64,000 nt of DNA from Bacteroidota bacterium (GTDB lineage: Bacteria; Bacteroidota; Ignavibacteria; Ignavibacteriales; Ignavibacteriaceae), in the NCBI GenBank assembly GCA_020161395.1, contig JAIUOE010000008.1, forward strand, positions 108,789-172,788, written 5' to 3'. Positions 1 to 10,600 of the stretch are shown here, in pieces. Each line of letters starts with the position of its first letter. Position 1 is the first letter of the stretch. Below the pieces are notes generated by a model. It did not search any database. It saw nothing but the letters and a program-made list of their open reading frames with translations, and was not told where the DNA came from. The translations under genes and the position numbers were made by a program.

Positions 1-1280
1 CGCATGGTGTTGAGGCGAAAACAGCGGGTGAGGTTTTCGATTTGATAGACAAATTTGCAAACTACGGATTCAACAAAAGCCATGCTGTTGCATACTCTTA
101 TCTGGCATATCAGACGGCATTTCTCAAGGCTCATTTTACAGAGGAGTTCCTCGCAGCGAACATGACGCATGAGTTTGGAAAGCAGGAAAAAGTTACCCTG
201 TTTCTTGAGGACTGCCGTAAACTGGGTATCGAAGTCCTGTCTCCCGATGTAAACAAACCCGCCAAATTTTTCACGGTGGAGAGAAAGAAGATAAGATTCG
301 GGCTCTCCGCGATAAAAAATGTAGGTGAAACAGCAGTTGACAGTATAATCGCTGCAAGAAAAAAACTGGGAAGAGATTTCAAGAGTGTTTATGAATTTGC
401 GTCGCTCGTCGATCTTAGACTTGTAAACAAGAGGGCGATGGAGGGTCTGGTTATGGCAGGTGCATTCGATTCGATCAATACCAACAGGCGGGCGATTTTT
501 GAGTCGATCCCTGAGATAATTACATTCGGGCAGAATGTTCGTGAACTGAACGATGACAGTACAGCAAGCCTGTTTGGTGAGGATGTTCTTCAGGAGACCA
601 TCGTGGAGCCGTCTCTGGCGCAGGTTGAGGACTGGAGCCCGGATGACAGATTCATGAGTGAACTGGAAGTTACGGGATTCTACATTTCGAACCATCCCAT
701 GTCGGCTTATGAACTTGAGGAACGGGCTTTTTCGTTCACATCGAATGTCGATAATTTTGAGACTATCAATGGAAAACCTGTGGGTCTCTGTGGCGTAGTC
801 AACAATCTTGAAACAAAAATCAGTGCAAAAGGACAGACCTTTGCCAACTTCACCGTGAACGGGTTAAGCGGCATGTTTGAGTGTACCATGTGGGCAAAGG
901 CATATGAGAGGCACATCAGTCTGATAACCAACGGGGCGGTTCTTTATTTCAACGGGACTGCAGAGCTTAATGGTGATTCAGTAAAAATACTGGTTGAAAA
1001 TGCCATGCCAATTGAGAATTGCATCGAAAAGTTTACGAGACGGTTAAAAATTACGATCGACCCCGCCCGTCTCCCGCTTGATGCACTTGGGAAAATTTAT
1101 GACATATCAGTAGCGAGCCCCGGAAATGTGGAGATATTTTTTGAATATCTGGAGAGGGAAAACGGTAAGGTAAGGCCAAGGATATTCAGGGCGTCATTTC
1201 AAAAGATAAGTGTAAACAGGAATATCATCAACAAGTTGGGTGAAATAGTCGGTGAAGAAAACCTTATGGTGGACAGGTAA
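1..1280 (+). CDS. dnaE: DNA polymerase III subunit alpha, C-terminal part (5' end outside window)
   Basis: This is the C-terminal ~425 residues of the replicative polymerase alpha subunit, which extends the DNA chain in the replisome. The frame is open from the window edge (first full codon at 3), so the gene begins upstream; the TTG at 42 is internal. The KFANYGFNKSHAVAYSYLAYQTA segment region near the start is the classic DnaE signature, followed by the helix-hairpin-helix region (LGIEVLSPDVN..., KIRFGLSAIKNVG). An OB-fold domain follows (from CGVVNNLETKISAKGQ, about 165 residues before the end) and then a C-terminal tail. No terminator is evident before the next gene. The family call is secure. 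Confidence 0.95.
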   Translation, partial: HGVEAKTAGEVFDLIDKFANYGFNKSHAVAYSYLAYQTAFLKAHFTEEFLAANMTHEFGKQEKVTLFLEDCRKLGIEVLSPDVNKPAKFFTVERKKIRFGLSAIKNVGETAVDSIIAARKKLGRDFKSVYEFASLVDLRLVNKRAMEGLVMAGAFDSINTNRRAIFESIPEIITFGQNVRELNDDSTASLFGEDVLQETIVEPSLAQVEDWSPDDRFMSELEVTGFYISNHPMSAYELEERAFSFTSNVDNFETINGKPVGLCGVVNNLETKISAKGQTFANFTVNGLSGMFECTMWAKAYERHISLITNGAVLYFNGTAELNGDSVKILVENAMPIENCIEKFTRRLKITIDPARLPLDALGKIYDISVASPGNVEIFFEYLERENGKVRPRIFRASFQKISVNRNIINKLGEIVGEENLMVDR

Positions 1281-1379
1281 AATTCAAAATGAAAATAAAT
1301 TAATCCCTTTATGTTGTAAAACAAATTTTGTATTATTGCAACTCTATTTTCTATTTAATCTACAAAGAAGGTTACATCT

Positions 1380-2204
1380 ATGAGTAATGGATCCACCGGC
1401 AAGTATTATGCGCTGATCTTAGGAGCCTCGTCAGGTTTTGGCGGAGCAACAGCCATAAGGCTTGCAGCAGACGGATACAACATCATTGGAGTGCATTTAG
1501 ACAGGGCGGTCAATATGCCTCTCGTGAACGGGATCATTGATAAAATAAAGAGCTATGGTGTTGAAGCCAAATTCTTCAACATGAACGCAGCAGATGAGAA
1601 GAAAAGACAGGAAATTATTGAAAGTCTTCTCTCTGAAGAGACCCACCCAAAAATAAAAGTTGTGATGCATTCGCTGGCATTCGGGACACTGTTGCCATTT
1701 GTTCCGACAGACGGCGGGAAGTATATTACAAAAGCACAAATGGAAATGACACTCGATGTCATGGCACATTCCCTTGTTTACTGGGTCCAGGATCTGTTTC
1801 AGGCAGGTTTATTATCGGAAGGAGGAAGAATCTTTGGAATGACCAGCTCCGGCGGTCATGCAATAATTCCTTCATACGGAGCTGTATCTGCAGCAAAAGC
1901 ATCTTTGGAATCGCATATCCGGCAACTCGCAAGTGAACTCGGACAATTTGGTATCACTGCCAATTCAATTATGGCAGGTGTCACTGACACCCCGGCGCTC
2001 AGGAAGATTCCGGGAAGTGTACCTATGCTTGAAGTGGCGAGAAGGAAAAATCCCGGTGGCAGACTGACAACCCCTGAAGATGTGGCTGACATTATTTCTT
2101 TGCTTTGTAAACATGAAGCCCGCTGGGTTAGTGGTGGTGTTATAAATGTTGACGGTGGTGAAGACATAGTGAGTTATGTAGGTCAGAATAGCGAAACCAT
2201 TTAA
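1380..2204 (+). CDS. SDR-family enoyl-[ACP] reductase-like protein
   Basis: A short-chain dehydrogenase/reductase of 274 residues. The N-terminal nucleotide-binding motif reads GASSGFG (about residues 15-21). The active site is Y-x6-K (YGAVSAAK, about residue 166), the spacing typical of divergent enoyl-ACP reductases (FabI/FabL) rather than the YxxxK of classical SDRs. The C-terminal GGRLTTPEDVADII...WVSGGVINVDGG is the usual SDR end. It probably reduces enoyl-ACP in fatty acid synthesis, but another enoyl or carbonyl substrate is possible. It is followed 15 bases later by thioredoxin with an AGAAAGGA-type ribosome site, so the two may be co-transcribed. Confidence 0.75.
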   Translation: MSNGSTGKYYALILGASSGFGGATAIRLAADGYNIIGVHLDRAVNMPLVNGIIDKIKSYGVEAKFFNMNAADEKKRQEIIESLLSEETHPKIKVVMHSLAFGTLLPFVPTDGGKYITKAQMEMTLDVMAHSLVYWVQDLFQAGLLSEGGRIFGMTSSGGHAIIPSYGAVSAAKASLESHIRQLASELGQFGITANSIMAGVTDTPALRKIPGSVPMLEVARRKNPGGRLTTPEDVADIISLLCKHEARWVSGGVINVDGGEDIVSYVGQNSETI

Positions 2205-2219
2205 ACAGAAAGGACTTTT

Positions 2220-2540
2220 ATGAAACCGGTAACAATAACCGACCAGAATTTTAATGACGAAGTAACCAAATCAAACATACCTGTTCTTATCGATTTTTGG
2301 GCTGTTTGGTGCGGACCTTGCCGTGCAATCGCGCCTGTTGTGGAACAACTCGCAGCTGAGTATGACGGAAAGATCAAGATAGGCAAGCTGGATGTAGATG
2401 AGAACCCTGAAACTGCTGTAAAGTTTGGGGTAAGAAGCATTCCAACACTTTTACTTTTTAAGAACGGACAGGTGGTTGACACAATAATAGGGGCTGTTCA
2501 GAAACAGGTAATAGTACAAAAAATAACCCCGTACATCTAA
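2220..2540 (+). CDS. trxA: Thioredoxin
   Basis: A 106-residue cytoplasmic thioredoxin that reduces protein disulfides. The redox motif WCGPC lies at about residues 30-34, preceded by VLIDFWA, and the cis-proline loop is RSIPTLLLF at about residue 74. Length and order match the family; there is no signal peptide. It lies 15 bases behind the SDR gene and an AT-only hairpin follows at 2549-2568, too weak to call a terminator. Confidence 0.93.
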   Translation: MKPVTITDQNFNDEVTKSNIPVLIDFWAVWCGPCRAIAPVVEQLAAEYDGKIKIGKLDVDENPETAVKFGVRSIPTLLLFKNGQVVDTIIGAVQKQVIVQKITPYI

Positions 2541-2901
2541 TTACCTTTCAAAAATTTAAAGATTTTTGTAATTCGCACTTTACTAAAAGAAAATCCTGAA
2601 TTAAATTTTTGTTATTTTTTTCAAAAAAGTGTTGTTTGAAAAAAAATATTTGAATAATTTCCCTGTCCTCAATATTACTTTTTTGATAATATGAGGATAA
2701 AGCACAAGATTGAATACACAAGTGATTGAAAAATTGTCATAAATGGCGGGAAAACCAGATAAATGGTGTGTGTAAACGCAACATCTGTTGAATTCTCTTG
2801 GCATTGTGATAAAAAGTGAGTAATATAAAGTTAATATTTTATGTTTTTCGCTTAGTTTTCTAAATAACAATCCAAAACCAATCAATAAATAGGAGTATCC
2901 T
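2541..2901. other. Intergenic region, 361 bases, no gene seen
   Basis: Very AT-rich. It holds a weak AT-only hairpin (2549-2555 with 2562-2568) just behind thioredoxin and an AGGAGTATCCT ribosome site just before the secreted-protein gene at 2902. Open frames here (for example antisense 2601-2885) look like low-complexity noise. It probably contains the promoter and a long 5' leader for the downstream gene; no clear -35/-10 pair could be fixed. Confidence 0.5.
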
Positions 2902-4701
2902 ATGCTTAAAAGAACACTCTTTTTGCTTGCAAGCGTTACCTTGGTAATGTCACTTCAAGCCCAGAACAAGAGCGAATATAGCAAACACGCTCCGGTAAAA
3001 GTTGAACCCGCTGTTGAAACAACAGCATCAGTTCCCCTTACCGGTGGTGTGCCAACATGGGGTCCATCAGCACTTAACTGGGTAGCTGTTGACACCATGG
3101 GTAACACTTTCGGACCTGCAATCGGTGCATTGAATCCAATGGCATTCGATCCTTGGTCAGGTGCAATAATGCTGGTACACAGAGGAAGAGCAACCTACGG
3201 CACAACAAGCCAGTTGTTCTACAACTACTCGACAGACGGTTCTACATGGACCAGAGTAACCCCTGCAATCAACTCCAGCGTTACACAGGCTGCAAGATAT
3301 CCATCAATGACCTTCAACAACCCAACAAAGGGAAGTGCATTGACAGACTGTCTCGTTGCTTTCTCATGGCCACAGCTCAATCCATCAGCTTTTGGTGATG
3401 TAGGTGCGGGTGCAGATGAATCAGTAGGTGCAGGAAGCACAGTAGCCATCCTCGAAGTAGGTGTGGGCCGTACTTTCTCATCACAGGTTCCAACTTTCGC
3501 AAGTGATAATGCTTCATTGATACTTTGGGCATCGGACAATCAGGTAGATGCAGCTTTAAAACTGTGGAAAACCGCTGATTTCCAGGCTGTTGATACATTG
3601 ACACCTCCATCATGGGAGAGTGCTGCATTTGAAGAAGGCGGATCTGTAACATTAGGTGGAGCATCAAACAATGGTGTTCTTTACTATGGTGTTTTAGGTA
3701 CACTTCCTCTTCAGACCCCAATCACATCCGGTTGGACACCTGCTTACTCAAAATCGACTGACAATGGTGCTACCTGGTCAACATTTAAAGTTGCTGATTT
3801 CAGAAGCATCCCTGCTCTTGCCAGATATGACAGAGTATATGACTACAAAAAAGGCGATGCATTTGTTTCCTACCAGGGTGACATGAATGTTGATAAAAAC
3901 GGTTTCGTTCATTTCCTGATTCAGGTAACCGATACTACTGTTGACAACAACAGCGGTTTGAACTCACTTGTTGAAATCTATGAAACAGCTAATGGCTGGG
4001 ACGGAAAAGTTGTGTTTGAAGGAATTGGCGACAGCTCCTATACAAAACTTACAGGTCCTGGACTTGGTCAGACCGGTCCTGACAGCTACCTCGCTTTCGA
4101 TAAAGACAGAAATATCATGGTTGCTACATGGAATGCTCCACGCACCATTACTGACAGTCTTGTTGACATTTGGGCTTCCTACAGATTTGTAGATGGTGGC
4201 GCATGGTCAACTCCTGTTAATCTTACAGACAGCCCTGGAATGAATGAAAATTCACACCACATGGCTCCTTATGTAAAGAGCAATGGCAACGGTTCATACA
4301 CTGCCTATGTATTCTATCACTACCCTGCAGGTTACACAGGATACTATCCTGACGCAACCTACGATACACAGCCATCAGTTATTTATGCTGCCGGATATAC
4401 ATTCACAGCAACAGGTGTTGAAAATGAATCGAACCCGACAGGATTTGTTCTTTCACAGAACTATCCTAACCCGTTCAATCCTTCAACATCAATCAAATAC
4501 ACCGTTGGTGAAAGAGCAAATGTTACCCTTAAGGTATTCGATATGCTCGGTAGAGAAGTTGCATCATTAGTAAATGAAGTAAAAGAACAAGGTTCATACT
4601 CTGTGAATTTTGACGCTGCAAAACTTGCTTCAGGTACATATGTATACAAACTTACTGCCGGAAACTTTGTAGAAACCAAGAAAATGGTTCTCCTCAAGTA
4701 A
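2902..4701 (+). CDS. Secreted protein with type A T9SS sorting domain
   Basis: A 599-residue exported protein of unknown function. Residues 1-20 are a signal peptide (MLKRTLFLLASVTLVMSLQA, then Q). The body resembles a beta-rich sialidase/BNR-like fold: recurring STDGSTWTRV, KSTDNGATWSTF and aromatic/glycine-rich strands. I infer a propeller from this and do not identify an enzyme. The last ~85 residues are a type A T9SS sorting signal (SQNYPNPFNPSTSI ... DMLGREVASLVNE ... KKMVLLK), which routes the protein through the outer membrane to the surface or medium. The start has a good ribosome site (AGGAG, 2892-2896). Confidence 0.85.
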   Translation: MLKRTLFLLASVTLVMSLQAQNKSEYSKHAPVKVEPAVETTASVPLTGGVPTWGPSALNWVAVDTMGNTFGPAIGALNPMAFDPWSGAIMLVHRGRATYGTTSQLFYNYSTDGSTWTRVTPAINSSVTQAARYPSMTFNNPTKGSALTDCLVAFSWPQLNPSAFGDVGAGADESVGAGSTVAILEVGVGRTFSSQVPTFASDNASLILWASDNQVDAALKLWKTADFQAVDTLTPPSWESAAFEEGGSVTLGGASNNGVLYYGVLGTLPLQTPITSGWTPAYSKSTDNGATWSTFKVADFRSIPALARYDRVYDYKKGDAFVSYQGDMNVDKNGFVHFLIQVTDTTVDNNSGLNSLVEIYETANGWDGKVVFEGIGDSSYTKLTGPGLGQTGPDSYLAFDKDRNIMVATWNAPRTITDSLVDIWASYRFVDGGAWSTPVNLTDSPGMNENSHHMAPYVKSNGNGSYTAYVFYHYPAGYTGYYPDATYDTQPSVIYAAGYTFTATGVENESNPTGFVLSQNYPNPFNPSTSIKYTVGERANVTLKVFDMLGREVASLVNEVKEQGSYSVNFDAAKLASGTYVYKLTAGNFVETKKMVLLK

Positions 4702-4734
4702 TTACCGGAAGTTCACTTAGGTAATGAAGAATTA

Positions 4735-4764
4735 GGCGAGCCCTGCTGAAAAGTGGGGTTCGCC
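4735..4764 (+). other. Stable hairpin between the T9SS gene and the TonB receptor gene
   Basis: A 9-bp stem (4735-4743 with 4756-4764, one G-U pair) closes a 12-base loop. It lacks the T-run of an intrinsic terminator, so it may protect mRNA ends or partially attenuate transcription into the receptor gene. Confidence 0.5.
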
Positions 4765-4835
4765 ATTTATAACTAATAAATAAGCTGCACAATTTTTTGC
4801 AAATCACATCATCCAACATCTTTGGAGGATCAGGG

Positions 4836-7664
4836 ATGAAGATTTTGAAAGAACTCTTTTTAGGACTTCTGTTAGTTTCGCTCTTCTCGGTAACCGGCTT
4901 GGCGCAATCCGGTGTCGGAAAACTTACCGGGAAGGTAGTTGATTCCAAATCAAAAGAAGCTATCATCGGAGCAAATGTTAAAATTTTAGGTACCAGACTT
5001 GGTGCCGCATCAGACATTAACGGTATGTATTTCGTGTTGAATATCAACCCGGGAACATACAGTGTCGAAGTTTCATATGTTGGTTACGGAACAAAAACAT
5101 TCCAAGGAATAAGAATTGTTGCCGGTATCACAGAGGAACTTAATGTTGAACTTTCTTCAGGTGTCACACTTGACGAAGTGGTAATTGTTGACAAGAAATT
5201 CTTTGAAGAGAAGTCAACTAACACCACAAAAGTCTATGATGCTGAAGAAATTCAGAAATTGCCTGTGAAAGGTGTTGAGAACATAGCCGGTTTGAACGCC
5301 GGTGTTGTAATGACTGAAGGCTCCGGCGGAGCTTCCGGTAATGCAACCCTAAATGTCAGAGGTGGTAGAGGCGGAGAAGTTCTCTATATCGTTGACGGTG
5401 TACCTCAGAACGACCTTTATTCAGGAGTAAACTATTCACAGGTAAGTAACGCCGCTATCGAGCAGATCTCCTTCCAGATTGGTGGATATGAAGCCAAGTA
5501 TGGACAGGCTCAGTCAGGTATCGTGAATGTTACTACAAAATCAGGTAATCCGTTCTACACATTCTTTGGTGATGTTCTAACATCCTCATTTACAGATAAA
5601 TACGGATATAACCTTTATACAGCCACCCTCGGTGGTCCATACATTCCCGGAAACGGCGACCACACCTTCTTCCTCTCTGCAGAAAGAGGCTGGTTCCTCG
5701 ATCAGGATCCGAGCGCGATCGCGCTTGAAGTCCCTTCAGTTGGTCTAAATTCGGCAACCCGTCCAAATTCGAGTGCCAGTGTATGGAGATTTACAGGAAG
5801 AACCACTCACAGGTTGAGTGAATCCTGGACAGTCCGTATTGGAGCGAACATTAACTTCAGAGAATTTAATGCCTACACACACTCTTATATTAAGAGTAAT
5901 GCTGAGCACAATCCGCTGGTAAAAAGAGAGAACTACTCACTTTCTGCCCGTATTTCTCAGAATGTAAGCAAGAATGCTTTCTGGAACCTTAATGTTGGTT
6001 ACAAGCTGTATAAGAACGAACAAGGTGATGGCATATGGTTCAACAACCTTGAAGCTTACGGTGACAGTATCGCCAACGCTGCAAGAGGAGTTACACTTCC
6101 ATTTAACGGTGGCAGAGTTAACTTCGACGAGTATGGTATCTTCTCAAAGTTCGGCAGAGTCAACAATGGTTACTTCCTGAACAATAACTCGGCATTAACC
6201 GCTGATTTCGACTTCACCGCACAGATGGGCAAACACCTTCTCGAAGCAGGTGGTGGTTTTAACTATACAACCATCAGACTTTATTCAATTGGACCGGTTG
6301 GTCTGGCTTCCGACAATCTTAAAGGTCTTCCCGATCAGGAAAGATACAGAAGACTTCAACCAACAGCAATTGGATATGATTTCACCGGAAAAACCCTTAC
6401 ATCAAAGGGCGACGCCAACGAGCCAAAGCTTCCGCTGCTTGCTTATGCATACCTGCAGGACAGATTTGAGCTTTCTGACATGGTTCTTAATGTTGGTATC
6501 AGATTCGATTATTTCGATACAAAAGCCGACATCTTAAGAGACCCGCTTTATCCTTACATTTTTGGAGACCCGAATAATTTCGATGCTGCTGACTTTGTGT
6601 CAAAAGAAGCAGAGATTTATTTCTCACCAAGAATTGGATTGGGCTTCCCTGTTAGTGCCAATACAGTATTCCATGCACAATATGGTAAATTCATTCAGCA
6701 GCCTTCACTTGATCAGATTTACACAACTTATCAGGACCTCGGTTCCCTTGTTACTGATAACAATCTTGGTGTAAACAATGGTCATGTAAAGAGCGAAATT
6801 ACCACTCAGTATGAAATTGGTTTCCGTCATGTTGTAAGTGATCTTGCTGCAGTTAATCTTACTGCTTTCTACAAGAACACTGAAGGACTTGTAAACTCAG
6901 CAACCGTATTCTTCAGAAGATCTGAAGGTGGCGAGCTGTTGAGATACATCACCCCGACCAACACAGATTTTGGAACCATTAAAGGTCTTGCTCTTTCACT
7001 TGATGTTTCAAGAATCAGCTACTTCTCATTCTCGTTGAACTATACCTACTCTATTGCAGAAGGTACAGGATCATCCACAGGATCATCATTCACTGCTGCT
7101 TTCAGAAACAATAATGGTGAAATTCCAAAAGTCATTGCCCCTCTCGATTTCGATCAGAGACACACCGGTGTTGTTAACATCGATTTCTTTGTTCCACAGG
7201 GTCAGCTCGGCTTCCTCGAGAATCTTGCAGCAAATCTTTTGCTCAGATTCAACAGCGGAAGACCGTATACCCCGCTTGAGTCACAGAACCTTCTTGCCGG
7301 TGCAACAAACTATGGCGATACCAAAGGTTATGTAAACTCGGCTTACGGTCCCGGCAATTTTAGAGTGGACTTCAAAATTGAAAAAGCTTTCAAAATAAGC
7401 AATTTCATTTTGACTCCGTATCTCTGGATTGAAAACCTGTTGGATTCAGACAACCCTGTTTCAGTTTATCAATCTTCAGGCGATCCTTATACTACCGGTT
7501 GGATCAATACCCTCGAAGGTCAAAGAACTGCAGCATCGACTCCAAATCCGGCGATCTACAAATCAGATTACCGTGCATTTGAAAGAAATCCTGGCAACTT
7601 CGGTATTCCAAGACTCATAAAGCTTGGTTTCAAAGTTAACTTTACAAGTCAATCCGGTAAATAA
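4836..7664 (+). CDS. TonB-dependent receptor with carboxypeptidase-regulatory-like N-terminal domain
   Basis: An outer-membrane receptor of 942 residues. The start at 4836 is chosen over an upstream in-frame codon because GGAGGA (4824-4829) sits 6 bases before it and it opens a proper signal peptide (MKILKELFLGLLLVSLFSVTG-LAQ). Residues ~25-105 are a CarboxypepD_reg-like/CNA-B-type domain (GKVVDSKSKEAIIGANVKI). The plug follows (LNVRGGRGGEVLYIVDGVPQND), then a long beta-barrel. No SusD partner is next to it, so the SusCD glycan type is not supported. The neighbours (a giant exported protein, a PorV-like barrel and a GWxTD protein) suggest a surface-assembly or uptake module; the substrate is unknown. 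Confidence 0.88.
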   Translation: MKILKELFLGLLLVSLFSVTGLAQSGVGKLTGKVVDSKSKEAIIGANVKILGTRLGAASDINGMYFVLNINPGTYSVEVSYVGYGTKTFQGIRIVAGITEELNVELSSGVTLDEVVIVDKKFFEEKSTNTTKVYDAEEIQKLPVKGVENIAGLNAGVVMTEGSGGASGNATLNVRGGRGGEVLYIVDGVPQNDLYSGVNYSQVSNAAIEQISFQIGGYEAKYGQAQSGIVNVTTKSGNPFYTFFGDVLTSSFTDKYGYNLYTATLGGPYIPGNGDHTFFLSAERGWFLDQDPSAIALEVPSVGLNSATRPNSSASVWRFTGRTTHRLSESWTVRIGANINFREFNAYTHSYIKSNAEHNPLVKRENYSLSARISQNVSKNAFWNLNVGYKLYKNEQGDGIWFNNLEAYGDSIANAARGVTLPFNGGRVNFDEYGIFSKFGRVNNGYFLNNNSALTADFDFTAQMGKHLLEAGGGFNYTTIRLYSIGPVGLASDNLKGLPDQERYRRLQPTAIGYDFTGKTLTSKGDANEPKLPLLAYAYLQDRFELSDMVLNVGIRFDYFDTKADILRDPLYPYIFGDPNNFDAADFVSKEAEIYFSPRIGLGFPVSANTVFHAQYGKFIQQPSLDQIYTTYQDLGSLVTDNNLGVNNGHVKSEITTQYEIGFRHVVSDLAAVNLTAFYKNTEGLVNSATVFFRRSEGGELLRYITPTNTDFGTIKGLALSLDVSRISYFSFSLNYTYSIAEGTGSSTGSSFTAAFRNNNGEIPKVIAPLDFDQRHTGVVNIDFFVPQGQLGFLENLAANLLLRFNSGRPYTPLESQNLLAGATNYGDTKGYVNSAYGPGNFRVDFKIEKAFKISNFILTPYLWIENLLDSDNPVSVYQSSGDPYTTGWINTLEGQRTAASTPNPAIYKSDYRAFERNPGNFGIPRLIKLGFKVNFTSQSGK

Positions 7665-7681
7665 TATTGGGAACTTGGAAT

Positions 7682-10600
7682 ATGAACAAAAAAATATATA
7701 TAAAAGAATTCATCCTCCTCTTTATCCTTGCGGCAGGTTTAGTGTCGTTTGGGTTCAGAGGTAATGACAACGGAGGCAAAGGCGGCGGCAAAGGGAACAA
7801 CAATTCTCCTGCTCTGAAAGCCGGTGACTCCTACAGAATGTTTATCAATAACCTTAACATTCCGATGAACAGATCGGGTGTTATGGGTGATGTGTCTATT
7901 TTCGATCCCGAGACCGGAGGCAACACTTCCGGTGGTCGTTTCGCGGGAACTGTATTCCTGTTTTCAGGAGGTTTCTTCCTTAGCGGCAAGACCAATGGAG
8001 TGCTCTGGACAAACGCTGTTGCATCAGCTTCCCGTATTCAGGATTATGTACCTGGTACAGTGGCAGGTGGCAGAAACGATTCAAAAGCTCAGATATATGT
8101 ACTCAGAGCTGCAGAAGGCGATTTTGCACCGGCATGGGATGAATGGAGAGATGCTGTAAAACTCGGCGCGTATTTTTACGATGGCGACGGTGACGGTGTT
8201 TACGATCCGATAGACAAAAACGGTAACGGTAAATGGGATAACACAGAAGACAGACCTGACCTTATTGGTGATGAAACTGCCTGGTGTGTTTATAACGATG
8301 CTACAGATCCTGCTTTGAGAAGATTCAATGATGTTTCTCCTCAGGGTATCGAGATCCGTCAGACAGTATTTGCTTTCAATACCAAAAGCTTTGTTGGTAA
8401 CATGATGTTCCTCAGGTATTCACTTTTGAATACCGGTACGGTTGTAGATGTTATGGACTCAGTATATTTCGGTGTTTGGGCAGATCCTGATCTTGGTGAT
8501 GCCTATGATGATCTCGTTGGTTCTGATACCATTATCAACGCCGGTTATGTTTATAACGATGGAGATGATGCGGAATACGGTTCCAACCCGCCGACATTCC
8601 TTATCGACTTTTTCCAGGGACCAAAATCCTACATTCCAGGTGTTACATTTACAGATGTAAACAACAACGGGAAATGGGATGACGGAATTGATATTCCACT
8701 TGATACAGCCCACTATGTTGGTGGTCAGGTAAGAGGAATAACATCATTTCCTGGTTCAAAGAACCTGGGACTTTCGTCCTTTATTCACTACATCCAGAGT
8801 CACCCGACACATGGTGATCCTAACACCCGTCAGGAAGCAAGAAACTACATGGAAGGAAAAAACCGTGTTGGAGATGCTCTCAATCCTTGTACCTGGGCGT
8901 TTGGTGAAGTCCGTGGTGGTGTAGACTGTGCAACAGTTGATCCGAGATTCTCATACTCAGGTAACCCTGTTACCAATGTTGGTTGGATCAACAACACTGG
9001 TGCAGATCAGCGCCAGATGTCTAACACAGGACCTTTCAAACTTGAAAAAGGTGTTCCTGTTGATATCGTTGTAGCTTATGTTCTCGGAAGAGGATCAGAT
9101 GCCAAGAATTCTGTTACTGTTGCAAAACAGTACTCGGAAATTGCTCAGCTTCTTTTTGATTCAAACTTCCCTTCACCACCACCACCACCACCGGTTAAAC
9201 CTACGCTTGTTACCGGAACTTCAACAAGTGGTGCAGGCTTCATAGATATTAACTTTGATACTTACGATCAGCTTAAGTATCGTGCTGTTGATACAGTATT
9301 GAACATCGACAGAAGAGTTAAAGGATTCTATGTAACAGCTTACAGAACGAACTCCAAAGAGTCTGTTATCGAAGGTGTGGAAAATGCTAAAATAGTAGCA
9401 AATTATGCACTCAACGATTCGATAAAAGGCATCTATACACTGTTTGCAAACGGTAATCAGGAAGTAAAGTTCGCTGATCTTCTACCGGAGTTCAAAATCG
9501 ATTCTGCACTCTACGCCGATCCTTCAACCGGGAGACTGCGTATCAAGATTACTTCAAATCCTTTTAACGGAGATCCGCTTGTCAAAGGACAGACATACTA
9601 CTTTACAGTTACAGCTTATGCGATCAACCATGCTGCAGTATTCCTGAAGGCACCTTACGATCAGAATAAATCTATCGTTTACGGTCCTGCAGGCGATTAC
9701 ATCGCCCGCTCAGGTGCAATAGAAGAGTATGAGACATCGATATTCCCTGTAGCATTCGGTGAAAACATGTATGTCCCTGCATCCGAGGGATCAACTGCTC
9801 AGATGTCGCAAGGACCTTCCAATGGTAAGGTACAGTATGTGGTTGTTGATAATAAAAAATTAACAGGCGATACTTACAATGTTGAATTTTTCAAAAATCA
9901 GACAGTTAAAACTCCTTATTCTGTATTCTACAGGTTAAGGAACAAAACAACTAATGTTGTTCTTGCTGATTCAATGACAAAATTTGACACTACACTTGCA
10001 ATAGTAGCTGGTAAAGTGACGGACGGATTTATCGTGAAGGTTTCTCCGACAACCGCCGCTTTGGGAACACCGACCTATTCCGGAACCAGATGGTACAGAC
10101 CATTTTCAGCAATAGGTGCACTGACCGGAGTATTTTACACCGGTGGCGATATACCAACTTCTGCGAAAATATCGTTGCCAAAGAATGGCGACAGAGCCTA
10201 TTCCACTTATATCTCAGCTGACAAGATGAGAAGAGTTGAATTGCGTTTTGCTCCAAATTCTGGTAAAGCCTACAGATATCTGCAAGGCTTCACGGGCTCG
10301 TCATTTGCTAGGAACGGTAACTATACCTACGCAGGAGCCATAGCTACTTCCGCGGATACCGTCGGTAAAGGACCTGTTGGTAAGCTTGGTGAAGGATTTG
10401 TTGATGTTCCATTCACAGCATGGGCAGTTGACTCTAAATATGGTGAACAAAAGCAATTGGCAGTTGGCTTCGTTGAAATGTCAACTGTTATCAGAGGTGA
10501 CGGTACGGCATTTCTGAAAGGAAATCCAAATGGCGAATGGGATCCGGGCGATTCGTTAAGATATTCCGGTGAAATAATCGTTATTTTCGATATGCCATAT

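Noticed and set aside
9170..9195. CCA-repeat tract as a phase-variable microsatellite
   Set aside because: Short, in frame, encodes a plain polyproline linker; slippage by one unit would keep the frame.
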